A stretch of 21,775 bases of DNA from Pseudomonadota bacterium (GTDB lineage Bacteria; Pseudomonadota; Alphaproteobacteria; Micropepsales; Micropepsaceae). The DNA is taken from NCBI GenBank assembly GCA_021817355.1, contig JAKAVI010000323.1:1-21775 (forward strand), given 5' to 3'. Shown here in pieces: positions 15,769 through 21,775 of the stretch. The translations under genes were made by a program, and so were the position numbers. Numbering within the stretch: position 1 is the stretch's first letter; the number at the start of each line of letters is the position of its first letter. The notes beneath the pieces are model-generated. The model saw only the letters and a program-made list of their open reading frames with translations, made no database searches and was not told the DNA's origin.

Positions 15769-16142
15769 GGCGGCAGAAGCTAGCGGCGCCCACGATCCGG
15801 AGCAAGATGTCAAAGCGCAGCCAACTGGCTTTTATCGCGCTTGCGCGCCCGAAAGCGTCAGGATGACCACAGGTAACGCCCCACGCGGCTCTGGTGATGC
15901 CAGCCACAGACAGCCTGCGGGTGCGCAGAAGATGATGTCCAAACGCGGTTTGGGGCGGGAACGATGCGCTGACATCCTCCCTGCCCTGACAGGGATGGTT
16001 GCAAAACACAGCTTCGGGCCGCTAGACGGGCGCCCCTCCAAAGGTTCCAACGCGCTGTCCGCGCGCCGTCATCTGGCGGGGACAGACCATTGGACCTGTC
16101 TTGGGGCCTGAACACCGCAGCTTTGCGCCCTGTCCGGAACCC
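15769..16142. other. Intergenic region upstream of leuD without a recognised gene
   Basis: These 374 bases separate the DUF971 gene from leuD. Reading frames on both strands are short, have no family-like sequence and mostly run into leuD in antisense, so I call no gene. Visible structure: the dyad AGCCA-AC-TGGCT (15819-15830), 51-62 bases before leuD, and a hairpin TCCCTG-CCCTGA-CAGGGA (15978-15995). A GACAG/CTGTC inverted repeat lies near 16083-16102. None has a T-tract that would mark a terminator. The region probably holds the leuDB promoter and leader, but I cannot place it. Confidence 0.5.
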
Positions 16143-16517
16143 TCAGCTCGCTTCGCCCGCCTCGTCGCGGTTCAAGCCCTTCTGCGCCAGCGCCGACAGA
16201 TAGGCAGGCCACAGGCGCCCTTGTTCCTGTGCAAGTCGATAGAGCCAGTCCCAGCTATAGAGCCCGCTGTCGTGACCGTCGGAAAAAACAATGCGCACGG
16301 CATAATTGCCGACCGGTTCAAGATTTTCGATACGGACCGCCCTCTTGCCGCCAATGATCTTGCGCTGCGAGGGCGAATGACCCTGGACTTCCGCACTCGG
16401 GGATTCCACGCGCAGATATTCTGCCGACAGACGTATGTTCTCGCCATTGTCGAAGCCGATGGTCAGAACATCGCGGGCCGGGGACACCTTTAGTTCGCGG
16501 GGCCAGGGCGCCGTCAT
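16143..16517 (-). CDS. DUF971-domain protein
   Basis: The protein has 124 residues. It matches the small DUF971 family, which shares a fold with the N-terminal domain of gamma-butyrobetaine hydroxylase. Visible hallmarks are [15 protein letters not shown] (about 36-50), [24 protein letters not shown] (about 73-96) and the flanking Asp/Trp pattern. In the literature the family is often linked to iron-sulfur or ApbC/Mrp-type contexts, but no activity is assigned here. The metal-binding Cys/His set of the hydroxylase N-domain is not evident. The ATG overlaps the Trm112 stop by four bases (ATGA), so it is translated as part of that string. Confidence 0.85.
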   Translation of the reverse strand: MTAPWPRELKVSPARDVLTIGFDNGENIRLSAEYLRVESPSAEVQGHSPSQRKIIGGKRAVRIENLEPVGNYAVRIVFSDGHDSGLYSWDWLYRLAQEQGRLWPAYLSALAQKGLNRDEAGEAS

Positions 16518-16708
16518 CGCCGGGCAAGCTCCTCCTCACTGAGCTGGCGGGCCTCACCGGGCAGCATGATGGGAACACCGTCGCGAATAGGATAGGCAAG
16601 ACCGGCACTGCGGCTGATCAGCTCCTGACGCTCGCGATCATAGCGCAAAGTGCCCTTGGTCAGCGGGCAAACGAGGATTTCGAGCAGCTTGGGATCCACC
16701 TCTGACAT
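16514..16708 (-). CDS. Trm112-family small protein
   Basis: The protein has 64 residues. [20 protein letters not shown] and [22 protein letters not shown] are the standard Trm112/UPF0434 (YcaR-like) sequence. In eukaryotes and archaea Trm112 activates methyltransferases; the role of the bacterial short form is unsettled. The single CPxT motif, without the full four-Cys zinc site, is usual for this short group. Two ATG codons stand in tandem at 16711 and 16708. I chose the second because GAGGG then sits five bases upstream. It follows the Lon-N-domain gene by about 13 bases. Confidence 0.92.
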   Translation of the reverse strand: MSEVDPKLLEILVCPLTKGTLRYDRERQELISRSAGLAYPIRDGVPIMLPGEARQLSEEELARR

Positions 16709-16721
16709 CATGTCCCTCGTT

Positions 16722-17387
16722 TCAGTTCATCGTTGCGCCGCCCGGTGCGTCACGGCCGGACATTTCGAGCAATGCAATCAAGGTTTTCACCCGTTCCGTC
16801 CAGTCGACAGCCTCGAGCAGGGCCTGTTTTTCCGCCGGCTCGAACGGACAGAGCATAGCAAGCGCGTTGACGAGCGCCTCAGCCGGCGCATTGGCCATCG
16901 ATTCCCAATCGGCCTGCATGTCGCGATGGACCAGATAGGTTTTGAGCGCGCTCACGAGACGGTTGCGGGGAAATGCTTCGGCGGTTTCCGCCGGCGGATT
17001 GAGATCTTCGGCAAAACCGCGGTAATCGGCAGTGATCTGGCGAAACGGCGTGACGACATTGTGCTCGTCAACGACGCGGAAACGGCAGATCCCGGTCAGG
17101 GTTATAAGATACCGCCCATCCTCGGTCTCGCGGAAGCCGGTCAGCCGTCCGACACACCCGACGGCACACAGCGCCGGCTTGAGTGTACGGCTCTCGTTCT
17201 CGGCCGGCTGTACCATGCCAATCAGCCGGTTGCCGGCCAGCGCCGCATCCACCATGGCAAGATAGCGTGGCTCGAAAACGTTGAGCGGTAATTGACCACG
17301 CGGCAGCAGCACCCCTCCTGTCACAGGAAACACAGTGAGAGTGGTTGGCAGGTCCTCGATACGCGCATGGGGGCGATTGCCAGACAT
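16722..17387 (-). CDS. Lon N-terminal (substrate-binding) domain protein
   Basis: The protein has 221 residues and consists of the Lon protease N-terminal domain alone, without ATPase or peptidase. [34 protein letters not shown] (about 17-50) is the diagnostic opening, and [29 protein letters not shown] follows. The C-terminal part is helical. Such stand-alone proteins are presumed to bind unfolded substrates or partners, but their role is not settled. It starts seven bases after the stop of the thioredoxin-TPR gene, which is itself a chaperone-type protein, so a shared role in protein quality control is a reasonable inference. No strong Shine-Dalgarno is present, which fits coupled translation. 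Confidence 0.92.
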   Translation of the reverse strand: MSGNRPHARIEDLPTTLTVFPVTGGVLLPRGQLPLNVFEPRYLAMVDAALAGNRLIGMVQPAENESRTLKPALCAVGCVGRLTGFRETEDGRYLITLTGICRFRVVDEHNVVTPFRQITADYRGFAEDLNPPAETAEAFPRNRLVSALKTYLVHRDMQADWESMANAPAEALVNALAMLCPFEPAEKQALLEAVDWTERVKTLIALLEMSGRDAPGGATMN

Positions 17388-17394
17388 GGTTCAC

Positions 17395-18342
17395 TCACGA
17401 AAACAGGATCGAGGACAGACGGCGCCGTCCCTCCAAAGTACGCGGATCCGCAGCGCCCATAGCCTCAAACAGCGTCAGAAGCTGTTTGCGCGCGGCCTCG
17501 TCGTTCCATTTGCGATCCCGGCGGGTCAGTTCCAGCAGTTCTTCGACAGCCCCCCGGCGATCGCCGGCCGCATCGAGCGCGAGCGCCAGATCATACCGTG
17601 CCTGATGGTCATTGGGGTTCACGGCAAGCCGGGCGCGCAGCGGCTCGGCGGCCGCGCCGGCCGAACCTGCCGCCTCGCGCAGCTTGAGCTCGGCATCAAT
17701 GGCCCGGATTGCCTCGTCCTGGGCGCCGTCCGGGCGCACCAGCCCAAGGGTGGCGCGGGCGCGCTCAACATCGCCGCTCGTCAGATAGCAACGGGCCAAC
17801 CCGGCAACGGCCTTGGGATTACCTGGATCTTCCTGCAGCACCGCGCCATAGGCTTGGGCTGCGGACGCCAGATCACCCGCCTCTACTGCTTCCTGAGCAG
17901 CGGCCAGCAGGTCCTCGACACCTGAAGCTACGGCGGCGCCACCCGTCAATTGTTCAATGAAGCCGCGCAGCTGGCTTTCCGGAACCGCCCCCATGAAGCC
18001 ATCCACCGGCTGGCCATTGCGGAAGGCATAGACCGTGGGAATGGACTGGATACGCAGCTGCCGGGCGATTTCCTGGTTTTCGTCGACATTGACCTTGACG
18101 AGGCGGACCGCGCCTTTGGCTTCTGTAACCAGCTTTTCGAGGAGCGGGGTAAGTTGCTTGCAGGGCCCGCACCACGGTGCCCAGAAGTCGACGATGACCG
18201 GCACCTCGCGCGAGGCTTCCAGCACGTCGGCGGCAAAAGTTTCGAGTGATGCGTCCTTGATAAAGGCGCCTGCAGCACCAGCCGGGCCGGGATTCGGCTT
18301 TGCACTGGTAATGGGTCTGCCTCCGGGACCGATCAATGACAT
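17395..18342 (-). CDS. cnoX: Thioredoxin-TPR fusion, CnoX/YbbN co-chaperone type
   Basis: The protein has 315 residues. The thioredoxin domain (about 27-135) has VIVDFWAPWCGPCKQLTPLLEKL with an intact CGPC at 58-61, unlike E. coli YbbN, which has a SxxC site. The remainder (about 145-315) is Ala-rich helical repeats: AQAYGAVLQEDPGNPKAVAGLARCYL, ARLAVNPNDHQARYDLALAL and a final VEELLELTRRDRKWNDEAARKQLLTLFEAMG segment, typical of YbbN. E. coli CnoX holds unfolded proteins and hands them to GroEL. With CGPC this copy should be redox-active, which is inference. The start is ATG at 18342 with GGAAAGAG upstream, so it is likely the first gene of its operon. Confidence 0.93.
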   Translation of the reverse strand: MSLIGPGGRPITSAKPNPGPAGAAGAFIKDASLETFAADVLEASREVPVIVDFWAPWCGPCKQLTPLLEKLVTEAKGAVRLVKVNVDENQEIARQLRIQSIPTVYAFRNGQPVDGFMGAVPESQLRGFIEQLTGGAAVASGVEDLLAAAQEAVEAGDLASAAQAYGAVLQEDPGNPKAVAGLARCYLTSGDVERARATLGLVRPDGAQDEAIRAIDAELKLREAAGSAGAAAEPLRARLAVNPNDHQARYDLALALDAAGDRRGAVEELLELTRRDRKWNDEAARKQLLTLFEAMGAADPRTLEGRRRLSSILFS

Positions 18343-18433
18343 GGCTTGCTCTTTCCGTGAACGGTAACAACTGGGCTGAAGATGGGCGCATCGCCTGCGA
18401 AAGAAAAGAGGTCAGCAGACAGTGCTTGCCCCG

Positions 18434-19018
18434 TCAGAGGGGATGATGGCGCTCGAGCACCTCGGCACAGGCATTGACGGCCCCGATCACTGCCTCAACC
18501 GGCGTGCCCGCACGCATAAGGGCCACAAACTGGCCAACGATCCGGTTCCACTCCACCTCGCCCGCAGCCGCATGGGTTTTGGCATCGGCGAGGAGCTCAA
18601 CATAGCGTTCGGCTTCGGAAATAAAGAACAGGATGCCGCCGGCACGTTCAGGATGGGCGAGAATACGCGCGGCAAATTCGCGGTGGGCGAATTGGCTAGC
18701 GTGATGGCGCCGGACGGCAGGAGGGGCAAGGAACGGCCGCAGCGGGCGCCACTCAAATAGCACCGAGAGCAAAAGAAAGGCTGCGACCTGAACCGCAAAC
18801 CCGTCGCGGAGGGAGAACTGCGGCAGGAACCAGCTAAGCACTCCTCCTGCCACCAGCGCCGCTAGAGCCGCCCAGATCACCGGATAAAGTGTATAGCGGT
18901 CGCTCTGCGGCAAGACCGTTAAGACAAAGCGGGCCTTTGTCCTGGCCTCAGCCGCTGTCATCGCCACTTTGATACGGCTGCGCTCCGCCTCAGCCATGCT
19001 GCCAAATCGCCTCACCAT
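18434..19018 (-). CDS. TPM-like membrane protein, third gene of the lemA cluster
   Basis: The protein has 194 residues. The N-terminal part is charged and helical (MAEAERSRIKVAMTAAEARTKARFVLTVLPQSDRY). Two transmembrane helices follow near 57-78 and 83-100. The C-terminal cytoplasmic part has RRHHASQFAHREFAARI, AGGILFFISEAERYVELLAD and MRAGTPVEAVIGAVNACAEVL, which resemble a TPM domain of the kind encoded beside lemA and ygcG. I chose ATG 19018, which overlaps the stop of the preceding gene by seven bases; an ATG at 18997 is also possible. A further 44-residue Arg/Trp-rich extension is an out-of-frame reading of the upstream Gly-rich tail and is not real. Function unknown. Confidence 0.82.
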   Translation of the reverse strand: MVRRFGSMAEAERSRIKVAMTAAEARTKARFVLTVLPQSDRYTLYPVIWAALAALVAGGVLSWFLPQFSLRDGFAVQVAAFLLLSVLFEWRPLRPFLAPPAVRRHHASQFAHREFAARILAHPERAGGILFFISEAERYVELLADAKTHAAAGEVEWNRIVGQFVALMRAGTPVEAVIGAVNACAEVLERHHPL

Positions 19019-19755
19019 GACCCCGACGCTCCACCGCCGCCAAATGAACCACCGCCACCGGAAAAGCCGCCACCAAAGCCGCCTCCAGATCCGCCACCAA
19101 AGCCACCGCCGAACCCGCCACCGAGGCCGCCGATAAAGAACAGGGGCCAAAAGAAACGGCCAAACAAAATCCAGAGCAGGAATAATATGAGAAGCCCGCC
19201 GATGTGGAACCCTCCGTGGCCATGCTGGCCTGTTCCGGTTGACTGCGGCAGCGCGCTGGCATCACCACCGAGCACCTTCAAGAGGATCCGCGTGCCCGCA
19301 AGCACACCCCCGTCATAGTCCCCGGTACGAAATTTCGGCACCATTACGTTGTGAATGATGAGCTCGCTCTGGACGTCGGTCAGCCGTCCCTCGAGCCCAT
19401 AGCCGACCTCAATGCGTACCTTGTGCTCTTTGGGCGCAACGATCAGCAGGACACCATTGTCCTTGCCCTTCTGGCCTATTCCCCAAGCCCGCCCCAGTCG
19501 GTAGCCATATTGCGCGATGGTGTAGCCTTGCAGTGTCGGCAGGGTAACCACCACAACCTGCTGACCGGTCTTGCGTTCCTGCTCCGCCAGCATGCTGGAG
19601 AGTTCGGACTGGGTGGCAGGCGAAAGGATATGGGCATCATCGACCACCCGGCCGGTCAGCGGCGGAAACTTCGGTCCCGCCAGTGCAACGCCGATAAAGA
19701 GAAACGCGCCGATCAGGCCTAGCGGCCAGCGCAATCTTGCCATCCTGTTACGCAT
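19012..19755 (-). CDS. TPM/YgcG-family exported membrane protein with Gly-rich tail
   Basis: The protein has 247 residues. A signal peptide (about 1-26, ending VALA-GP) leads to a TPM (YgcG) domain: LTGRVVDDAHILSPATQSELSSMLAEQERKTGQQVVVVTLPTL, WGIGQKGKDNGVLLIVAPKEHKVRIEVGYGLEGRLTD and the later VPKFRTGDYDGGV. A hydrophobic helix (about 183-210) and a low-complexity tail of Gly with Phe/Ser follow, ending GASGSW. The layout is the common signal-TPM-helix-Gly tail form; TPM domains face the periplasm and have been tied to photosystem repair in plants and to envelope stress elsewhere. The ATG at 19755 shares one base with the lemA stop (TGATG). A TTG one codon earlier is in frame but less likely. 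Confidence 0.93.
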   Translation of the reverse strand: MRNRMARLRWPLGLIGAFLFIGVALAGPKFPPLTGRVVDDAHILSPATQSELSSMLAEQERKTGQQVVVVTLPTLQGYTIAQYGYRLGRAWGIGQKGKDNGVLLIVAPKEHKVRIEVGYGLEGRLTDVQSELIIHNVMVPKFRTGDYDGGVLAGTRILLKVLGGDASALPQSTGTGQHGHGGFHIGGLLILFLLWILFGRFFWPLFFIGGLGGGFGGGFGGGSGGGFGGGFSGGGGSFGGGGASGSW

Positions 19756-20357
19756 CAAAAGTGAACCTTGGGCACCTGCTGCTCTTGCTGACTGATGGTG
19801 AAGGTCGCCATGACTTTGGCCTTCGGATAGAAGATCGCCGCGATCCAGCGACTTGGAATGGTGCGCAAAGTCGTATTGTAGCGCTGCACGGCCTTGATGT
19901 AGTCGCGACGTGCCACGGCAATGCGGTTTTCCGTGCCCTCCAGTTGCGCCTGTAACGCCAGGAAGTTTTGGTTCGATTTCAGCTGGGGATAGCGCTCACT
20001 GATCGCCATCAAGTGTCCCAATGCGCCGGTAAGCTGGGCCTGGCTCTGTTCGAACGCATGGAAGGCTTTCGGATTGGTAAGAATATCCGATGGCAGCACC
20101 GTCTGTGTCGCCTTGGCCCGCGCCTTTGCCACCTCGATGAATACGGTCTGCTCCTGCTTGGCGTAGCCTTTGACCGTCGCCACCAGATTGGGAATCAGAT
20201 CAGCCCGACGCTGGTACTCGTTGAGAACCTGGCTCCAGGCCGCTTTGACCTGCTCGTCCTGGGTCGGAACAGCATTGATGCCACAGCCCGACAAACCCAC
20301 AGCGAGAACAATAATCGTCCCCAGACCTGCAAGGATTCGACTAAGCCTTTGAAACAT
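19755..20357 (-). CDS. lemA: LemA-family lipoprotein
   Basis: The protein has 200 residues. The N-terminus is a lipoprotein signal with LSGC at 22-25, so Cys25 is the likely lipidated residue. The LemA core is clear: AAWSQVLNEYQRRADLIPNLVATVKGYA, then LMAISERYPQLKSNQNFLALQAQLEGTENRIAVARRDYIKAVQRYNTTLRTIPSRW. This is a long helical bundle that in most relatives lies on the outer face of the inner membrane. The start is ATG at 20357 with AAGGA six bases upstream. It heads a three-gene string with two TPM-type proteins; lemA and TPM genes are widely adjacent. Function is unknown in most bacteria. Confidence 0.95.
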   Translation of the reverse strand: MFQRLSRILAGLGTIIVLAVGLSGCGINAVPTQDEQVKAAWSQVLNEYQRRADLIPNLVATVKGYAKQEQTVFIEVAKARAKATQTVLPSDILTNPKAFHAFEQSQAQLTGALGHLMAISERYPQLKSNQNFLALQAQLEGTENRIAVARRDYIKAVQRYNTTLRTIPSRWIAAIFYPKAKVMATFTISQQEQQVPKVHF

Positions 20358-20453
20358 ATGGATTCCTTTCGCCCCAACTGTCCCAGGAGGACACCACGCC
20401 CCAACATATGGGCCCTTGCGGGAGTGGTTGCAATGGGACCGCGGCCCCTGCCG

Positions 20454-21416
20454 TCAGCGCCGCGCCTGCGCGCGCCAGCGGAGAAAACGCGGATCTTGAT
20501 CGAAGAGCCGGATCAGCCGGCCTGTACGCACTTCCATGCCGATGGGGTTGGTATGGTAGACGGTATCGGCCATCTGCGAAGGCGGAAACATGGCCTCCTG
20601 GGGGGTACCCAGCATTTCAATGCCAAGACTACGGTAAAAGCCCGCGATGCGTGCGAACACTTTTTCCTGCGCATATTGAGGAAAATATAGTGTGTTGGGC
20701 CAGGTGGCAAAAACCGTCACCTGATGACGCCTTGCCCAGTGCACGAAGGCGATGATCGCCTTCACACCCGGACTGCTGCGGACGAAATGGATTTGAAGCG
20801 GCGCATGGGTCGCAACATTGGCCCTGGCGTCGATGGCATGGCCCTGGCCATAAGGTCCGACATCGGAAAAAGCTTCTGCCCGCACTTTGGCCATCCAGCC
20901 CTTGCGCATGCGAAAGATCCAGGTATCAACGATACGCCAGGGTTTAACAGCGAACACGAAAAACAGCCGCTGCCGCCAGTTGAGACTCCGCCAGTAATCA
21001 CCACCGCAGGTATAGACAGCGTCAACCAGACTGTTCTCGGGGCGGGTGTAGTTGTAGGCAAGATATTCGAGTGGCAGCAGTACCGCATCACCCGGTTTCA
21101 CAATCTTTCTACCTTCAAAAATCTGGAATCCAGGTCCCATCGACGCCGCGAGGCCGAAATCGAAGGCATGGATGTGCAGCGTGTGGGCGAGACGGCGGGT
21201 GTCAATGCCGGCCAGCGCATTGGATCCGGCAATGATGACGAGCTTGGGCGAGGCCATAGCATTGCCGCGGAGTACCTTGGCCTCGATATAGGAGCAGGTG
21301 TAGTAGCCGTTGCGCGTCGGTGCACCGGCCTGTGCCCAGGCACTGAGCCCGGCCAGAACGGCAAGGCCGCACAGGGCTACGGCACACAGCAGGAGATAGC
21401 GCGCAGCCGACATCAT
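20454..21416 (-). CDS. SGNH-like membrane-anchored protein paired with an MBOAT gene
   Basis: The protein has 320 residues. A hydrophobic N-terminal helix (about 6-29) serves as anchor or signal. LVIIAGSNALAGIDTRRLA (60-78) places Ser65 in a GSN context like the nucleophile of SGNH hydrolases. Near the end ADTVYHTNPIGMEVR places Asp284 and His288 in the D-x-x-x-H order of the same catalytic set. Other visible segments are GDAVLLPLEYLAYNY and VFATWPNTLYFPQYAQEKVFARIAGFYRSLGIEML. Proteins of this form often partner MBOAT acyltransferases, as in DltD and AlgJ/AlgX systems, to transfer acyl groups to cell-surface polymers. The start at 21416 shares a base with the MBOAT stop; a longer reading (to 21602) is antisense-like filler overlapping the MBOAT gene. 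Confidence 0.8.
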   Translation of the reverse strand: MMSAARYLLLCAVALCGLAVLAGLSAWAQAGAPTRNGYYTCSYIEAKVLRGNAMASPKLVIIAGSNALAGIDTRRLAHTLHIHAFDFGLAASMGPGFQIFEGRKIVKPGDAVLLPLEYLAYNYTRPENSLVDAVYTCGGDYWRSLNWRQRLFFVFAVKPWRIVDTWIFRMRKGWMAKVRAEAFSDVGPYGQGHAIDARANVATHAPLQIHFVRSSPGVKAIIAFVHWARRHQVTVFATWPNTLYFPQYAQEKVFARIAGFYRSLGIEMLGTPQEAMFPPSQMADTVYHTNPIGMEVRTGRLIRLFDQDPRFLRWRAQARR

Positions 21417-21775
21417 CAGAACCGGTAGTAAATGAATTCGCTGACAGCACCCGAATTGATCGCATCGATGCCGGCGAAGAGAATGGCCGCAGAGAGAATG
21501 GCAAATTGCGGCGTCAGACGAAAGGCAAAAAGTTGGCCCAGCCGCGTTTGGGCCTCCGGTACGAAGCCACAAAGCTCCATGCTGTTGGGCAGGCCCCAGC
21601 AAATGATGATCCCAAGGATTGGGGCGCCGATATCAAGCCACATCCTTGTCTGGTCAAACTCCTGCCGAACGATATGCAGACCCAAGACCGTGAAATCGTG
21701 ATGGATGCCAAAAACTTTCAGCGCGTTTGACATCAGCTGTATTCCGTTCAGCCCGATCAGCCCCGCATAAACCAG
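21416..21775 (-). CDS. MBOAT-family O-acyltransferase, C-terminal fragment (runs off window)
   Basis: The minus strand is open from the right edge to TGA at 21418-21416, giving 119 residues of a C-terminus. An internal ATG at 21733 is not the start, because the frame continues upstream as LVYAGLIGLNGIQLM. Hydrophobic helices GAPILGIIICWGL and FAILSAAILFAGIDAI, the segment RLTPQFAILSAA and the closing SEFIYYRF resemble the C-terminus of AlgI/DltB-like MBOAT proteins, which move acyl groups across the inner membrane. The catalytic His region is outside the window, so the call relies on the end alone and on the SGNH-like neighbour, which overlaps by one base. Confidence 0.65.
   Translation of the reverse strand: MVYAGLIGLNGIQLMSNALKVFGIHHDFTVLGLHIVRQEFDQTRMWLDIGAPILGIIICWGLPNSMELCGFVPEAQTRLGQLFAFRLTPQFAILSAAILFAGIDAINSGAVSEFIYYRF

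Noticed and set aside
15978..15995. Hairpin TCCCTG-CCCTGA-CAGGGA considered as a terminator
   Set aside because: No T-tract follows on either strand and it is far from the ends of the flanking genes.
15689..16111. A 140-codon plus-strand frame and shorter minus-strand frames in the leuD upstream gap
   Set aside because: They begin or end inside leuD in antisense, and have no ribosome site or family resemblance.
19012..19140. GC-rich near-repeats in the TPM gene considered as a DNA repeat array
   Set aside because: They are explained by the Gly-rich protein tail (GGGF and GGGS units) with varied codons; there is no spacer pattern of a CRISPR or other array.
19019..19150. Arg/Trp-rich N-terminal extension of the third lemA-cluster gene
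   Set aside because: It is the shifted-frame reading of the Gly-rich tail codons of the preceding gene; the overlapping ATG at 19018 is the natural start.
21417..21602. N-terminal extension of the SGNH-like protein
   Set aside because: It overlaps the MBOAT C-terminus in another frame; the ATG at 21416 directly precedes a normal signal or anchor helix.

Overview
The window looks like a chromosomal segment of a GC-rich alphaproteobacterium (order not resolved). The evidence is a class I lysyl-tRNA synthetase (HIGT and KISKS motifs), a DinG helicase with the N-terminal extension I associate with alphaproteobacteria, a HTH/S24-fold regulator divergent from a class 2 pyrD, and a CnoX-like thioredoxin, Lon-N-domain protein, Trm112 and DUF971 gene string. 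This is inference from protein family resemblance; no marker RNA gene is present.

Layout. (1) 1-2342 is a nested mobile region. The first 24 codons of an IS1634-type transposase run off the left edge on the minus strand. Its leader appears to be split by a group II intron (about 128-2166, minus strand) that encodes an endonuclease-less reverse transcriptase/maturase. The 5' splice site is fixed by a perfect 7-bp EBS1/IBS1 match. (2) 2343-7268, minus: a hybrid-type sensor kinase followed by a DinG helicase. (3) 7337-9708, plus: lysS and a coupled exported helical-repeat protein. (4) 9709-11451: a minus-strand HTH regulator divergent from pyrD. (5) 11476-14047: two coupled hotdog thioesterases (minus) divergent from a TetR regulator and an MDR-type quinone oxidoreductase (plus). 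(6) 14044-15768, minus: leuD-leuB without leuC. (7) 16143-18342, minus: cnoX/ybbN, Lon-N-domain protein, Trm112 protein and DUF971 protein. (8) 18434-20357, minus: lemA, TPM/YgcG protein and a second TPM-like membrane protein. (9) 20454-21775, minus: the C-terminus of an MBOAT acyltransferase coupled to an SGNH-like protein.

Most genes are tightly packed and many neighbours overlap by 1-7 bases, so most of the window is ordinary core-genome operons: amino acid and pyrimidine synthesis, translation, protein quality control and envelope functions. The unusual points are the intron nested in an IS leader, with an atypical base opposite the catalytic triad; a sensor kinase whose receiver and Hpt domains both lack their phosphorylatable residues; a regulator whose S24 fold has lost its catalytic residues; a DinG with an exonuclease-like remnant; and the MBOAT-SGNH pair. 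I found no CRISPR array, tRNA, rRNA, toxin-antitoxin pair or recognisable defence island, and I do not see clear evidence of a wholly new system.
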